Of a DNA stretch of 64,000 nucleotides, positions 50,150 through 62,137 are shown piece by piece. Position numbers and translations under genes: made by a program. The notes beneath the pieces were generated by a model. That model saw only the letters and a list, made by a program, of their open reading frames with translations, searched no databases and was not told where the DNA came from. The DNA is from Megamerina dolium (taxonomy: Eukaryota; Arthropoda; Insecta; Diptera; Megamerinidae). How positions within the stretch are numbered: position 1 is the first letter of the stretch; every line of letters starts with the position of its first letter. The DNA lies in contig OY978525.1 of NCBI GenBank assembly GCA_963854835.1, positions 118,604,120 through 118,668,119 of the forward strand. Direction: 5' to 3'.

Positions 50150-50310
50150 TTAAAAAGTTAACTATGTTTGTCGTTAACAACGTAACGATGTTTGCAACGA
50201 CAAATATCGTTAGTTGAAAGTTACTGAATCATGACTATTAACTACTGTCGTTATCGCAAGCTACAACTATAGTTAGCTAACGATAACGATAATTGTCGTT
50301 GAACCGGAGA
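50150..50310. repeat. CGTTA/TAACG-rich segment upstream of the Vha100 start
   Basis: Repeated AACGATA, TCGTTA, TTGTCGTT and AACGACAA strings on both strands suggest a short decayed inverted-repeat element or clustered binding sites about 200-330 bases before the Vha100 ATG. Function unknown. Confidence 0.35.
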
Positions 50311-50984
50311 TCGAATGCATACAATGTCAACAGATTAATGGTAAAATTGCAATAAGATGGACGACATCGCTTCATTTTTTCTGCCTCATAATTTACACAA
50401 ATTCACAAAAAATATTCTAATTGAATTAACTTGAAGTTAATTATATTTTATGAAAATAATTATTTTTCTCTATTGTCCTTAAATTCTTAAAAATAAACAC
50501 ATTTTCAAGGTTAATTTTAATTCGTCCAAATAATAAAGGCATTGTATAGAAAATATATCGAAATAAACTAAACACTAAATAATGTTGTAAGTGTAAAAAA
50601 TGTCTACATAAATATGTAAAGTAAATAATCGAAGTATATGTAAACATTTAGCTCTAATATCACTCTTCAGTTCTTTTTAGTAATTCTTTAAACTAAACTA
50701 AAATTTACACATAAAAAATGTATGTGTATATAAGAATTAAGTATATTTATATAAACGAGTCATATGAAAACCCACTGAATGCTAATTTTGTGGCTTGTAC
50801 ACCAGAGACAATGTATACTTATATATTTTTTCATATGGGAAAAGTGATATTATTTATGTATACCCAGTGAGCAAAAATTGCTGTTTTATATATGAAAATG
50901 CTTTTGGAGAAAATTTTATTAATTTTGTAATTTTTCAAAGATTTTTAATTCAATATTTTTCAATAGATTTTCTGCATATTAATT

Positions 50985-51235
50985 ATGAATTATACAGATG
51001 CAGGTTATGCACTCCCAAGTTCTAAAACCCGCACATTGCAATCAGATGTTTCTTTAAAATTAGACATGAAAGAGAATTATACAGAGTTCCCAAGTTCTAA
51101 AACCCGCACATTGCAATCAGATGTTTCTTTAAAATTAGACATGAAAGAGAATTATACAGAGTTCCCAAGTTCTAAAACCCGCACATTGCAATCAGATGTT
51201 TCTTTAAAATTAGACATGAAAGAGAATTGTTGAAA
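50985..51235 (+). repeat. 75-bp direct repeat, three copies, in-frame
   Basis: CCCAAGTTCTAAAACCCGCA begins at 51014, 51089 and 51164, and the copies look identical. Because 75 is a multiple of three, an open frame runs through all of them (PSSKTRTLQSDVSLKLDMKE repeated, stop at 51231-51233, 82 residues from the ATG at 50985). No domain, no upstream exon and no splice signal were recognised, so coding status is unproven. Confidence 0.85.
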
Positions 51236-52440
51236 TTGTATTCGCTTTCAACGATAAACAAATCGCTATGTAAACTAAAAATATGGATGATTAAATTATT
51301 TCCAAAACCTCAAATTTTAAACGCATATTTATAGTTAATAAATTGTGGTAGCGAAAAATGTATAGAAAACCACAGAAATAACATCAAGCGGACTCGGAAA
51401 TTGTATCTACAAAATTATAATATCAAGTACCCTAAGGACTGAGTCTTTTTTGTTTGCAATTGAAATCATAAAACCCCCAAAAAACTTTTTTTGTGATAAA
51501 GCAATTCCATGAATGGCACGCAAAAACAATAACTAAAATTTTATCAAAAAAAAAAAAAAAAAAATTACTCGCTTCGATATCACTATCTGTACAATATTGG
51601 TATGTGTGCAAGTACATTAAAGAAAGATCGCATTAATTCTCAATAAAAATAGAATTGCATGCTATCATAGGAGCACACATTTTGCCATATAAACACAGAC
51701 ATTTATGTACATATATAATAGATACACGCTTCATTTTCTATAAAAATATAATATCTATAATAAAAGAATGAAAGAAGAAGAATAAAAAAAAAAGAAAATT
51801 ATAAAATCTTCACACGTTCCATATACTTGTTCGTCGTTAAGCATACATATGAGTATGTACTCCTTTGTGTATACTCAATTGGAGCTCATTTACAGCACTT
51901 GTGAGTTTATTTTTGGATTATGCAAGCTATTTTTTTTTTACCTCTCTTTCTCTCTCTCACACTCTCTAGTAATTTTTTTGTTTTTGTTTTTGTTTTTTTT
52001 TTTTTTTTGTTGTCTTCTCACTATTTTTAACAACTTTTTCGCTATAGAGTTATTTTTGGGGATTTTCTTTTTTGGGGGAATATTAGTTGTACGTAATAAC
52101 AACATAAGTACAAGAATTGTAAGGTAGAATGACTTGAAAATGGGAACATCCACCGTATGGAGCTGTATATTTTTAGCAACATATTTTCAGCGAGTATATA
52201 TATACACTTATGCCTAATGGCAAAAATGAATATAGTATGTTTAAATTGAGTTGGAAATTGCAAAATTTTCTAATAGAGATGATTAACTAAATACAAATTT
52301 TTAATACTCTTTTAGTTATTTAGCTTATTCTAAATTTTTAAAATTTAAAAATTCAGTTATCAGATTATATTTCCAATGACTTTTCGTTCCCCTATGAAAA
52401 TCAGCCAATAGATTTATGTAATTATGCCTTTGTGCCACAA

Positions 52441-52905
52441 ATGGATAGTAATTAATTAAGAATTAATTAATAATAATTAATAATTTATTAATAATAATTA
52501 ATAATTTATTAATAATAATTAATAATAATTAATAATTAATTAAAAATAATTAATAATTAATTAAAAATAATTAATAATTAATTAAAAATAATTAATAATT
52601 AATTAAAAATAATTAATAATTAATTAAAAATAATTAATAATTAATTAAAAATAATTAATAATTAATTAAAAATAATTAATAATTAATTAATAATAATTAA
52701 TAGTTAATTAATTAAAATTAATAGTTAATTAATAATAATTAATAAATATTTAATAATAATTAATAATTAATTAATAATAATTAATAATTAATTAATAATA
52801 ATTAATAATTAATTAATCATAATTAATAATTAATTAATCATAATTAGTAATTAATTAATCATAATTAATAATTAATTAATCATAATTAATAATTAATTTA
52901 AATAT
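52441..52905. repeat. AT-only minisatellite, unit about 21 bp
   Basis: AATTAATAATTAATTAAAAAT repeats many times and grades into AATTAATAATTAATTAATCAT variants. It is almost pure A and T and self-complementary, so it is prone to slippage and hairpins. Confidence 0.92.
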
Positions 52906-53248
52906 TTAACAAGAGCTCTTGTATACTCACCGTTATTTTTTTTTGTGCTATTACTAAAAAGTAAATAGAAATCGAATTATCCGAGGCACCCGTTAGGGTC
53001 CTTTACACCTGGTGTTAACTAATTTTTCTGTAGAGAAAAACAAGAAAAAATTGTATATATAATTATTTTTAGATATAAACACAAATTTTAAGAATTTTTT
53101 AGTATTATCAAAAATTAATGATAATTTTAAATTAATTACAAAATTCATTTTAATCATAGCGAAATTCTTTATACATAGTAAAATTAAAATCATAATCAAA
53201 ATAAGAATTAAATAAATTAAATAATACAATATATATCCTTCATATTAA

Positions 53249-53777
53249 GGGGGAATAGAGTTTTTTAATTTTTAATGAATGCATAATATCTCAAGAATGT
53301 TGTACATAATTTAAGAGTTGACGCTAGTTTTTTTCAAAATTTTGTTAATATTTTTCATTTTACAATAACAAATTAACCAATTTTTTCGCAAAAAAAATCG
53401 CATTTTTTCCTTCAAAGTGTTACCAAAGTGAAAAAATGAAAAATTGAAATTTCGAAAAACCCCCCCACCCCCAGCGTTACTTGGCCAAATCGATTATCTA
53501 ATGATATAATTTTGATTTTTTTTGATTTCAGATGATCCAGGTTCGATTTATGAGGGACACCGTCATACAACTTTTTTCCGAGACGCCCAAGAATAATTGC
53601 TGCCATTGCCGTATTTTTTAAAATTTTTCCATTGAAAATGAAAATTTTACACAATATTTTTCAAATGTCATACTATAATGTACCATAAGATTTAATAAAT
53701 AGATTTTAACTGTTTCATCAAAAACAAAAATCACAAAAATGGCGCTTTTTTTTAAACGAATTAACCCTATTCCCCCC
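53249..53777. mobile_element. candidate non-autonomous element with GGGGGAATAG ends
   Basis: The left end is TTAA-GGGGGAATAGAG, the right end CTATTCCCCCC-TTCA: inverted repeats of about 10-11 bp around 529 bp with no coding capacity. TTAA on the left and TTCA on the right would fit a mutated TTAA target, as in piggyBac-type elements; this is inference only. Confidence 0.45.
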
Positions 53778-55769
53778 TTCAGTTTAGAATTTAGTGCATT
53801 GAGTGTTTTTACAATAAGTCAAAAAAAGGCTTGTTTAAAAACATATAGTAAAATTTCACGAGAAATAATTTCGTAGAATATTTTAACCCGTTATCTCCGT
53901 CACAAAAGGGTCATTTTGACCCCTGTTTTGAAAAGTCTGAATAAAATGGCATTTGGAAGGTCGCTAGAAGGTTAAAATGTTGTAGAAAATTATTTGGCAG
54001 AAAATTTCACTAACGGTATTCTCAGACAAAATGTCAGATATGTGAATACTTTCGAATTCTTTCGATTACTCCAAGATTAGCTGTCGAATGTATTAGATAT
54101 TTTCATGAAAAATACACCAGCTTATTCTAATCAATTAAATACAAACATAAAACGATGTCGGAATTTAACAGCAATCGCATATACAATCCGATGGCACATA
54201 GATTATAGACATTTTTAGTAACAATTAGAAAAATTAATTCGTCCGAATTAAAGAAACAATAAAAATGCGACATTATTTCTCATAATTGCTCATACTAAAA
54301 TAGAAATTAGAAATTAGTTTTCTGCTTTAACATTTATGACAATAATTACTCTTGTACTTATACATATACAATACATATACTCATTAATCCATTCTATATT
54401 ACTTTTGGTCCACAAACAGAAAAAAGTACAGAATTAATATTTATATATTTTTATATGTCTCTGTGTGTGTGTGTGTGAGTTCATGGATTTGAGTTTATAA
54501 ATTGAAATAGTTTCAATTTAATTAAAAAATCCACTATTAATAAAATTACCGAAAGCAATGACAATTACATTAACACAACCCCATTCAGCATTGTCTTGCA
54601 GCAATAAGAAATAAATCAAATTCGCTTGCACATATTTGAATGTGCATTTATTTACTCTTTATATATACTGTTATATTTTTTTTTTTAATTACTTTTAATA
54701 CACGAGCAACTGAAATGCTCACATTTTACATTCACATCACTGACGAAAAAGTAATGCAAAATAAATGACATCTTTAATGGGAAAGTAATTACCAACTGCA
54801 GCAACTGTATCAACAATTGTGCATGCAATGAATTGATAACAAACACTTTTACTGAAACATCCGTACGAGTATGTAGGTTTACAGAAGAAAATTGTAAATG
54901 AGTAATTTTTTTTTTTTTTTTTTTTGGTATGCAATTCATATGCATTTTCATATTATATATTGTGTATACCTACAGATGACAGAGAATATAATTAAGTTGC
55001 TTTCATACATTATACGTACATAATATTCTGTTGCAGCCTATTTTTACTGTCATGCAAAATACGAGTTGTTTTAAATAAGTAAGTATACAACTACTTATCT
55101 CGATTTACCATGAGCCATATGCCATAAAAATATATATATCCATTTAAACACAATATCTGTATGTAAAAACAAAAATGTTAATGAAAAAAAATTAAATAAA
55201 AAAAGTAAAAAATAATATGATTTATCCCCCCCATTAATATCACATTTCTGTTTGCATTTTAATTATTTGTTGCATACAATTGAGCGCCAATGCCTCATGA
55301 ATATTATTTACTTATATAGTCATTAAGATGAGAATGTCTGTGAATAAATTATGAATATATGATATGATGTCCTCGAAAAATTGCTGTTACAATTCAAAGG
55401 AAAGAATAAGAAACTATATCGAACTATGTAGAATTATGAAGAGAAATCTATGTAGGCGTATATGTGGTTAATATGATGTCAAAATTTGTTTTCAAAAATT
55501 ATGAAATGTTTTTCTTTATGCAAAAAAAAATTGGTTTTGTTTTTTTAATTACATTTAAACATTATTGTACAAAATTGTTATCAAAAACCTCATTTTATAT
55601 CTATTTTATTATATTTCAAGTGTAGACAAGCTTAAGTTATTGTTGATATTCGATGAATTATAATTTCAGTAATCATTAAATGGCTCTATATAATTTTTGT
55701 TGAATTATGATAATTTGCTTTATAATAAATACATCCACGAGAATTTATGGCCCCAAATTCAGACAATCA

Positions 55770-56200
55770 ATGGGTTTCTACCCAACAATTTTCCGAGTGA
55801 AAGTTCATGCTATTGAAATATGCATGCGGGAGTGTCTTCGAAGAAGATAGATGCAAGGATCCCACAGCTTATATATTTTTTCAGATAGCCAAGTAGCTTT
55901 AAAAGCTCTACAATCTTTCACAATCACATCTAAATTAGTAGATGAATGTCTTAGCCTAAATGAGCTAGGAAACCTAAATACTCCAGTATTATGGTGGATA
56001 CCTGGTCATGAAGGACGCGAGGGAAACAAAATAGCTGATAAACTAGCCAAAATGGGCGCTGTAAAGCCCCGGATCGGCCCTGAACCCTTCAGATACCACT
56101 TAAAGAAGTTAGATCTATCTGATACTTGATATTTGCAGATTCTACAATTTAGACATCGAAAGCTCGGAATAGTACAGTGCCTCCATATCAATTGTGGAAT
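55770..56200 (+). mobile_element. non-LTR retrotransposon RNase H fragment
   Basis: An open stretch (55851-56129) encodes YIFSDSQVALKALQSFTITS, then VLWWIPGHEGREGNKIADKL and AKMGA. These are the RNase H motifs SDSQ and GHxGxxGNxxAD typical of the C-terminus of jockey/I/LOA-type polyproteins. Upstream, ENQFSE-like text in another frame shows an earlier part of the same domain. Both ends are truncated. Different family from the 42.9 kb copy. Confidence 0.85.
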
Positions 56201-58231
56201 AACGAATCCAACAAATTGATGAAATTTATTAAAAGCCTGAAAATTTTGGGTTACCTAAATATCGAATGGAAAAATGATTTTGTTTTTAATGAAACTTGTT
56301 TTCAACTTTCAATGCAAAAATCATTTTATTTTGCAATGAGTATGTTTTTCCACGAAAATGTTATTATATTGATTAATCTACACTTTAATATGAAATTTCA
56401 GTGCTTACATTCTACTTGTAGGATCAAGAATTCAATTATGTTATATATAAAATATTTATGTTTATGTTATGTTTACATTTCATAAAATTCTCTTATGCAC
56501 CGAGTATTACAGTATAAAAAGAATTAAAATAAAATTCCCATATTTATAACTAGTTTTAATTTTTATCTTTTTTACTTAATTATTATTTATTTTTTTTTTA
56601 TTATATTTATTTATTTATTTATTAATTTTTTTTTTGTTAGGCAAAAAATAATTTACACTTCTGTTTTTACTTCATTATTGCTTTCTTTTTTTTTTTTTTT
56701 TTTTTTTTTTTAATTGACGTTTTCTTGTTTCATTCTCTTTAATACAATAATTGAAATTGCTTTGCCACGTGTGGAGGCGTAGTACGTACGAAGACTTAAT
56801 TTTGTTGCCACTATGCGTGGGTTTAAATATATGGGGGTTTAGCTGCATAAAATTTTAAAAACAAACAAAAAAAAAACATCTCGTATATGTTATTTGTTAT
56901 ATTTTCCGTTTACTTATTCGTTATTTTCTTCTGAATGTTTCGTTTTAAAAATAGTTGATGACAGTTTTTTCTTGTTTTTTGCACAAGCCGAAAAATGTGT
57001 CAAAATTTATTTTCAACAATTTTGAAATATGCACACAAATTATGATTTGAAAATCAGACCCCATGATGATGATAGTCTATACATATATATTAAACATTTT
57101 ATGTTAAGAAATATAATAATATTTAAAATAAGAACGTAAATAAATATTTGAGTGCATACTTTTAGGCTTTAAAATGCAACCATAAATATCACAAAAATCA
57201 ATTTCATTTGTGAAAATGTAAAAGCAAAGGATGCAAATAAAAAATGTTATAATATAATTTGAAAATGTGGCAAGTATGATTACAAATATTTAAAAAGCGA
57301 ATTATATTCTAAAAAAAAAGTTCCAATACAAAAAAAAATTTTGATCTACTTAATCTATATTTTCGATTACATGACTATAACTTTTCATTTAGCAATATTC
57401 TTATAATCTCTCTGTTCATATATTTCTTTATTAATTATTATTAATTTTTCTCATTTTTTTCAAATTTCGTAATTCATAAATATAAGTATTTACTAGTACA
57501 TAAATACATTTGTATATTGAGTCAATGATATTAATAAATAGAAATCGAATCGAAAGCACTAAATAAATTGAGTATATGTATACTACATAAAAAATATATG
57601 AATAAATAAACCAATTTATAATGCAACCCACATGTTTTGTTTTTTTTTTGTTTTTTTTTTTTTTGTTTTTGCATTTTTGCCTTAAATTCAATTTTCATGA
57701 ATATTTAATTATGTATTAAAGTGTAGTATACCTACTTATTGAAATAATATCAAATGAGTCTAATAATTATACACATAAAAGATGCTCTCAGTCCCTCTCT
57801 TTATCTCTCACTATTTCTTTCCCTCTCTTTACTTATGACCATACAAATATACATAGAAAGTGTAAATGAAAATCGGAATTTGAAAACATACACATACACG
57901 TGTTCTAAATGAATAACAAATTAACACAAAATGTACACACACACAAGTGTTTTATATGATTCAGTTATATAGATACAGTAGTGGACATTTATATAAAATC
58001 AAAAACAAATTTTTTGAATATAATTTTTTTTTTTAATTAAATTCCAGAAAGTATATTGTATTCAGTCAAACAGTCAAAGACGCAAGATTGAATTTTACAT
58101 ATACAGAGTTAGGCGCTTGAAGTATTACCAACTACACACAAGTATATCTGTCAAATCGATATTGCCAACTACGTGAAATTCACACCAATAACAGCTGTTT
58201 ATTTTGTTTACAAACTGCCATACAATTCGAA

Positions 58232-59202
58232 ATGGAATTCAAGCGTAACTGTGTGATTGCCTTATATTTGGCTGAAAAATCACAACCAGCTATTGCTCGT
58301 GAGCTCAAACACCTCACTGTGAATAAAATGTTTGTGTATCGTACGATAAATCGTTACAATAATACTGACAGCATTGCCAAACGCTATGGTGGTGGACGAA
58401 AAAAAAAAAAACAGCAACATCACCTGAAATGGTTCGGAAAGTGAAGGCTCAACTTGAACGAAATCCACGTCATAGTGGTAATCAAATGGCCAAAGAACTG
58501 AAGATATACCAGCGAAGCATCCAACGCGTATTCCAAAATGAGCTCAATGTAAAGCCTTACAGTTTCAAAAGACACACGATCTTACACCAAAGCAACAAAA
58601 AGTTCGAGCAAAGGAGTTGTTACACTTGCACGAACGTGGCGAATTTCCAAACATTGTGTTCTCTGATGAGAAAAATTAACCCTATTGAGCAGTTCATAAA
58701 CTCTCAAAATTATCGTGTTTACTTAACTGAACACACTTCCGAAAATTTGAGACTACGAATGGCCACCTGAAGTAATTTTCAATCTCAAATAATGACATAG
58801 GCAGCTGTGACCGCCTATAGACACTCTCCAATCGTTTTCATCGTGTCTGGTGTCAAAGTCAATGCGACTTATTATCGGAAAAATGTTTTGGAAATTGCTT
58901 TAGAGCCGTGGACACGCAAATATTTCGGTCGTAGACCATGGACGTTCCAACAAGACTCGGCACCGTCTCATAAAGATCATGTGAATCAAGAATGGTTAAA
59001 AAAAACATGTTCCACATTTCATTTCGTACACATAATTGCATCGAATTCGCCAGATGGAAATACGTTCGACTATTTCATCTGGGTCATTTTGAAGAGCAAG
59101 GTACGGACTAAAAAATATGCCAGTATGGATGCGCTGAAGAGAGCCATTGTACGGGAATGCACCCAAATATCGGAAGATCACATTCGTGAAGCGTGCAACT
59201 GA
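58232..59202 (+). mobile_element. decayed Tc1/mariner-superfamily transposase, DD37D spacing
   Basis: The start MEFKRNCVIALYLAEKSQPA is a helix-turn-helix region. An A-run near 58400 shifts the frame into VRKVKAQLERNPRHSGNQMA, and further shifts reach the first catalytic text (a SDEKN-like remnant), SPIVFIVSGVKVNATYYRKN, WTFQQDSAPSHKDHVNQEWL and SNSPDGNTFDYF. The second and third acidic residues (DSAP and FDYF) are 37 residues apart, as in maT-type elements rather than DD34D mariners. The C-terminus is ECTQISEDHIREACN. Terminal repeats were not located. Confidence 0.85.
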
Positions 59203-60280
59203 TTTTTTAGGCAAAAGGTAGACACATCGAACTAGAGTGTATGGATTTTGAAATTTTGATTATTTAGATAACATGAAATGGAACAAATTCAAATAAAAAT
59301 ATAATTAAAATATATTTGAGTTTCTATAAAGTTCTACCAATGTACCAAAAAGTGTGTTACATAGCAAACACCTATAAATAATGTGATTTAAAAGTATACA
59401 ATTGAATTTTCACAAATGGAAAAATACTACGAAATTAAAATAATTTACAACGAAAAAATTTAAATTAAAAAAAATTACTGAAATTATGTAGGAAAATTTT
59501 TAATATAAATTTATAATTCAAAAAAAAAAAATTAGTCAACGACAACAAAAAAAAAACAACTCCAAAATCAAAAATGTATATTGTAAATAGTCATGGTCAA
59601 ATATAAAAGAAACTATAAATTCTGGTTGGATTGACGTAAGAATTGAAAGTATATGTATATTTTCATAGAGAAAAAATATAGAAAATGCGAAATGTGTCAT
59701 TTACATTGATCTACAAATTTCCTATATATTTCCTACCCACATGTCCAGTCGGTTATTTTTCCCAATCATTATTATGGGAAGGTGAATCAAGTGAAACAAA
59801 GATATACACAATGTGAGTCAAGTGCCAGTCTATATTTTGGTGGTCTGCCTCGTTTCAGACGAATTTCGATTTTGGCTGAATTTGATATATATATTATATT
59901 TAATATATTTTTTTAATGTTTAATGAAACTGTTTATTGATGACAAATGAGTAAAATTCCACTATACGAAAAAAATTATCACAAATTACCATAATGACACA
60001 TACAGGTGTGATACATATATTAAAATTGTTGTCATCAAATATTAAATTTATTTATATAATAACTAAAATAAGAAATTTCATAAAAATCGTGATTCTTTTC
60101 TATTAAAATAGTAATTAAAATAATTGTTGATCTACTACATGGGGTGATACGTGGTAGATCTTATATAGGGATTGCAAAAAAAAAAGAAAAATGAAAAATG
60201 TAATATAAAATTCCATATTTTATTTGATTTTTATTACAATTTGCCATTAATTCAATCATTGCTGGAGAGTCACTTAAAGC

Positions 60281-60477
60281 CAGTGGCGTAGATAGGAGGA
60301 AGGGGATCAGGCGAATAGATCCTCCTCTTGGCCTATGGACTTGTTAAAAAAGCAAAATTATATTATATAGATATTTAAAAATAGTTCATTAAAAATTTTT
60401 ACTTATACATATTTTTCATCTTATCACCACCTCCCAACCTTCCGACCCCCTCTGCCAAAATCCTTACTACACCACTG
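60281..60477. mobile_element. hAT-type MITE, copy 1
   Basis: Inverted ends CAGTGGCGTAG and (complement) CAGTGGTGTAG flank 197 bp. The flanking 8-mers CTTAAAGC (60273-60280) and CTTAAAGT (60478-60485) match at 7 of 8 positions, the 8-bp target duplication expected of hAT elements. Internal text TATAGATATTTAAAAATA is shared with copy 2. Confidence 0.85.
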
Positions 60478-60719
60478 CTTAAAGTCAACAACTTTCTGTT
60501 ATTTTTTGTTCATGGATAAAAAGGAATTTCGTGTGTTGCTTAAACATTGCTTTTTGAAGAGAAAAAGTACTGTGGTCAAAGCAAACCAATGCTAGGCTTA
60601 AGCGTGATTGTAGGAACATCAAAAAAAGGTGAGGAATTCGTTAAAGAAATCCATAAAATAGTTTCAGCCAATCTTGAATTGAAAATGAATGAGATAGCTG
60701 ACAGTAAAGACTGAATATG

Positions 60720-60751
<32 letters not shown>

Positions 60752-60859
60752 CACAAGAAATAATACTAATCAGCAATCTCATCATTATTGACACACGTAT
60801 AGCACTCAAAAATTTCCTTTTTCATCAAATCATAAAAAAATATTGTAAATATGTGGCAT

Positions 60860-61240
60860 TTATAAGCCCCGAAGGTCTCTTTGGCGGAGCTTTTCTATCA
60901 GTATTAGAAGGGCATACTTATTTTAGCCGGCATTTCGAACGGCAGAACTTTTGTGATATCACTTTTTCGAAGCTTTATCACAGTGTTGTTTTTTTTAAAG
61001 ACCCAAGAGTTTCGACTCTCAGCACATCAGTGTGCCAAAGACCTCAAACCTGATTCGAGCGAAAGAAGGGCAGACACATAAAAAGTGATCCGCCGTCTCA
61101 ACTTCTTCTTCACAGGCTGGGCAAAGTGTACTGCCTCCTAGTCCTACCTTTGCCATGTGCTTTACCCATAGAAAGTGACAAATTGTTACTGCCACAAGAA
61201 CAATTACTTGTCGACAGGTGGGCATGGTTCGAATGAAAAA
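60860..61240 (-). mobile_element. 3' fragment of a non-LTR element, same family as the 42.9 kb copy
   Basis: The minus strand encodes TCRQVIVLVAVTICHFLWVK and the zinc-binding LCPACEEEVETADHFLCVCP then SFARIRFEVFG, closely matching the shifted remnant at 43.87-43.95 kb, and both continue with GAAACTCTTGGG. After that point the two copies diverge; the stretch 60860-60995 looks like a different repeat joined to it. Confidence 0.75.
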
Positions 61241-61269
61241 CTTTCTTTTCCATATTCATTTTATGCTTC

Positions 61270-61530
61270 AGTAGGGGATTGAATCCGGTAGTTAGTGTGT
61301 TGGCCTTCTAATCTGTATGTCGTGGGTTCAATCCCCAGCTGAAGTACAACAAATTTAATATCGAAAAGATTTTTCTTTCGAACGGTACCCACCTCTCGGC
61401 AAGTAATTGGCAATTCTTCCGGCAGTAACAATATGCCATGAAAACGCTTCTGAAAGAACTCTGTGAGAAAGCTCAGAAAAAGGATGTCACCAGGGTGGTC
61501 CCTTCTGTTACTGTCCAAAATTTAATATTT
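61270..61530 (+). mobile_element. tRNA-derived SINE
   Basis: The head carries a polymerase III box-A-like GGTAGTTAGTGTGTTGG and a good box B GGTTCAATCC at tRNA-like spacing, with CTTCTAA where the anticodon loop would be (TCT, Arg-like). A non-tRNA body of about 190 bp follows, then A/T-rich sequence. The cloverleaf is imperfect, so this is not a working tRNA gene. Confidence 0.7.
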
Positions 61531-61959
61531 ATTTTTTTTTTTTTGTTTTGTTATGTCCAAAAAAATTTTAAATTCGAGTTGAATGACAAAGATTTTACCT
61601 AGCTTGGCATCCTAGTTCCGAAATCTTATTATTTTGATGGCGTTTAGAAGATTGAAAATAACTCTAATGGGTGTATCGCGCTAAACAAGATGTATATTGA
61701 AGAATAAAAACATATTTTTCCTAAAAATTTTTGTTTTTTTCTTGTTAACTCTAAGCCTTATCACCCAAAGTAGTACGATATATTGTTAACTGTATTAATG
61801 TAGATACTAATGCAATCAAAAGTTTTCCATAGACTTGAAATTAAGCATAAACTATTGATTAATTCTTGAAAATTGATTTTGTCGCCTTCCTAGCTAGCGT
61901 AATCCTAGCTAGCGTGATGGCCATCAAACAATACACAACAATTTACCTTGAACCTAAAC

Positions 61960-62137
61960 CAGTGGCGTAGCCAGGGAGGGGGCAGAGGGTTCAGGGGGGT
62001 AAATCCCCCATGACAGGTGGATTTGTTAGAAAAAAAAAATAATATATAGATATTTAAAAATAATTCATTAAAAATTATTTCTTATACATCGTTATCATCA
62101 TATATCCCTCCTTGCCGACATTCTGACTACGTCACTG
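61960..62137. mobile_element. hAT-type MITE, copy 2
   Basis: Starts CAGTGGCGTAGCCAGGGAGG and ends GACTACGTCACTG, with the same interior as copy 1 (TATAGATATTTAAAAATAAT). Flanks ACCTAAAC and ACCAAAGC match at 6 of 8 positions. No coding sequence; it needs a hAT transposase supplied elsewhere. Confidence 0.82.

Larger units (their letters stand above)
60281..62137. other. cluster of short interspersed elements
   Basis: Within 1.9 kb lie two hAT MITEs, a non-LTR fragment, a SINE and a T-run of about 29 bases (60720-60748). No host gene sequence is visible. Confidence 0.6.

Noticed and set aside
54685..54951. Two overlapping minus-strand open frames
   Set aside because: Both start in a T-run and show no recognisable domain or codon bias.
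61280..61350. Functional tRNA-Arg gene
   Set aside because: Box B is good but the acceptor and anticodon stems do not pair well and a SINE body follows.
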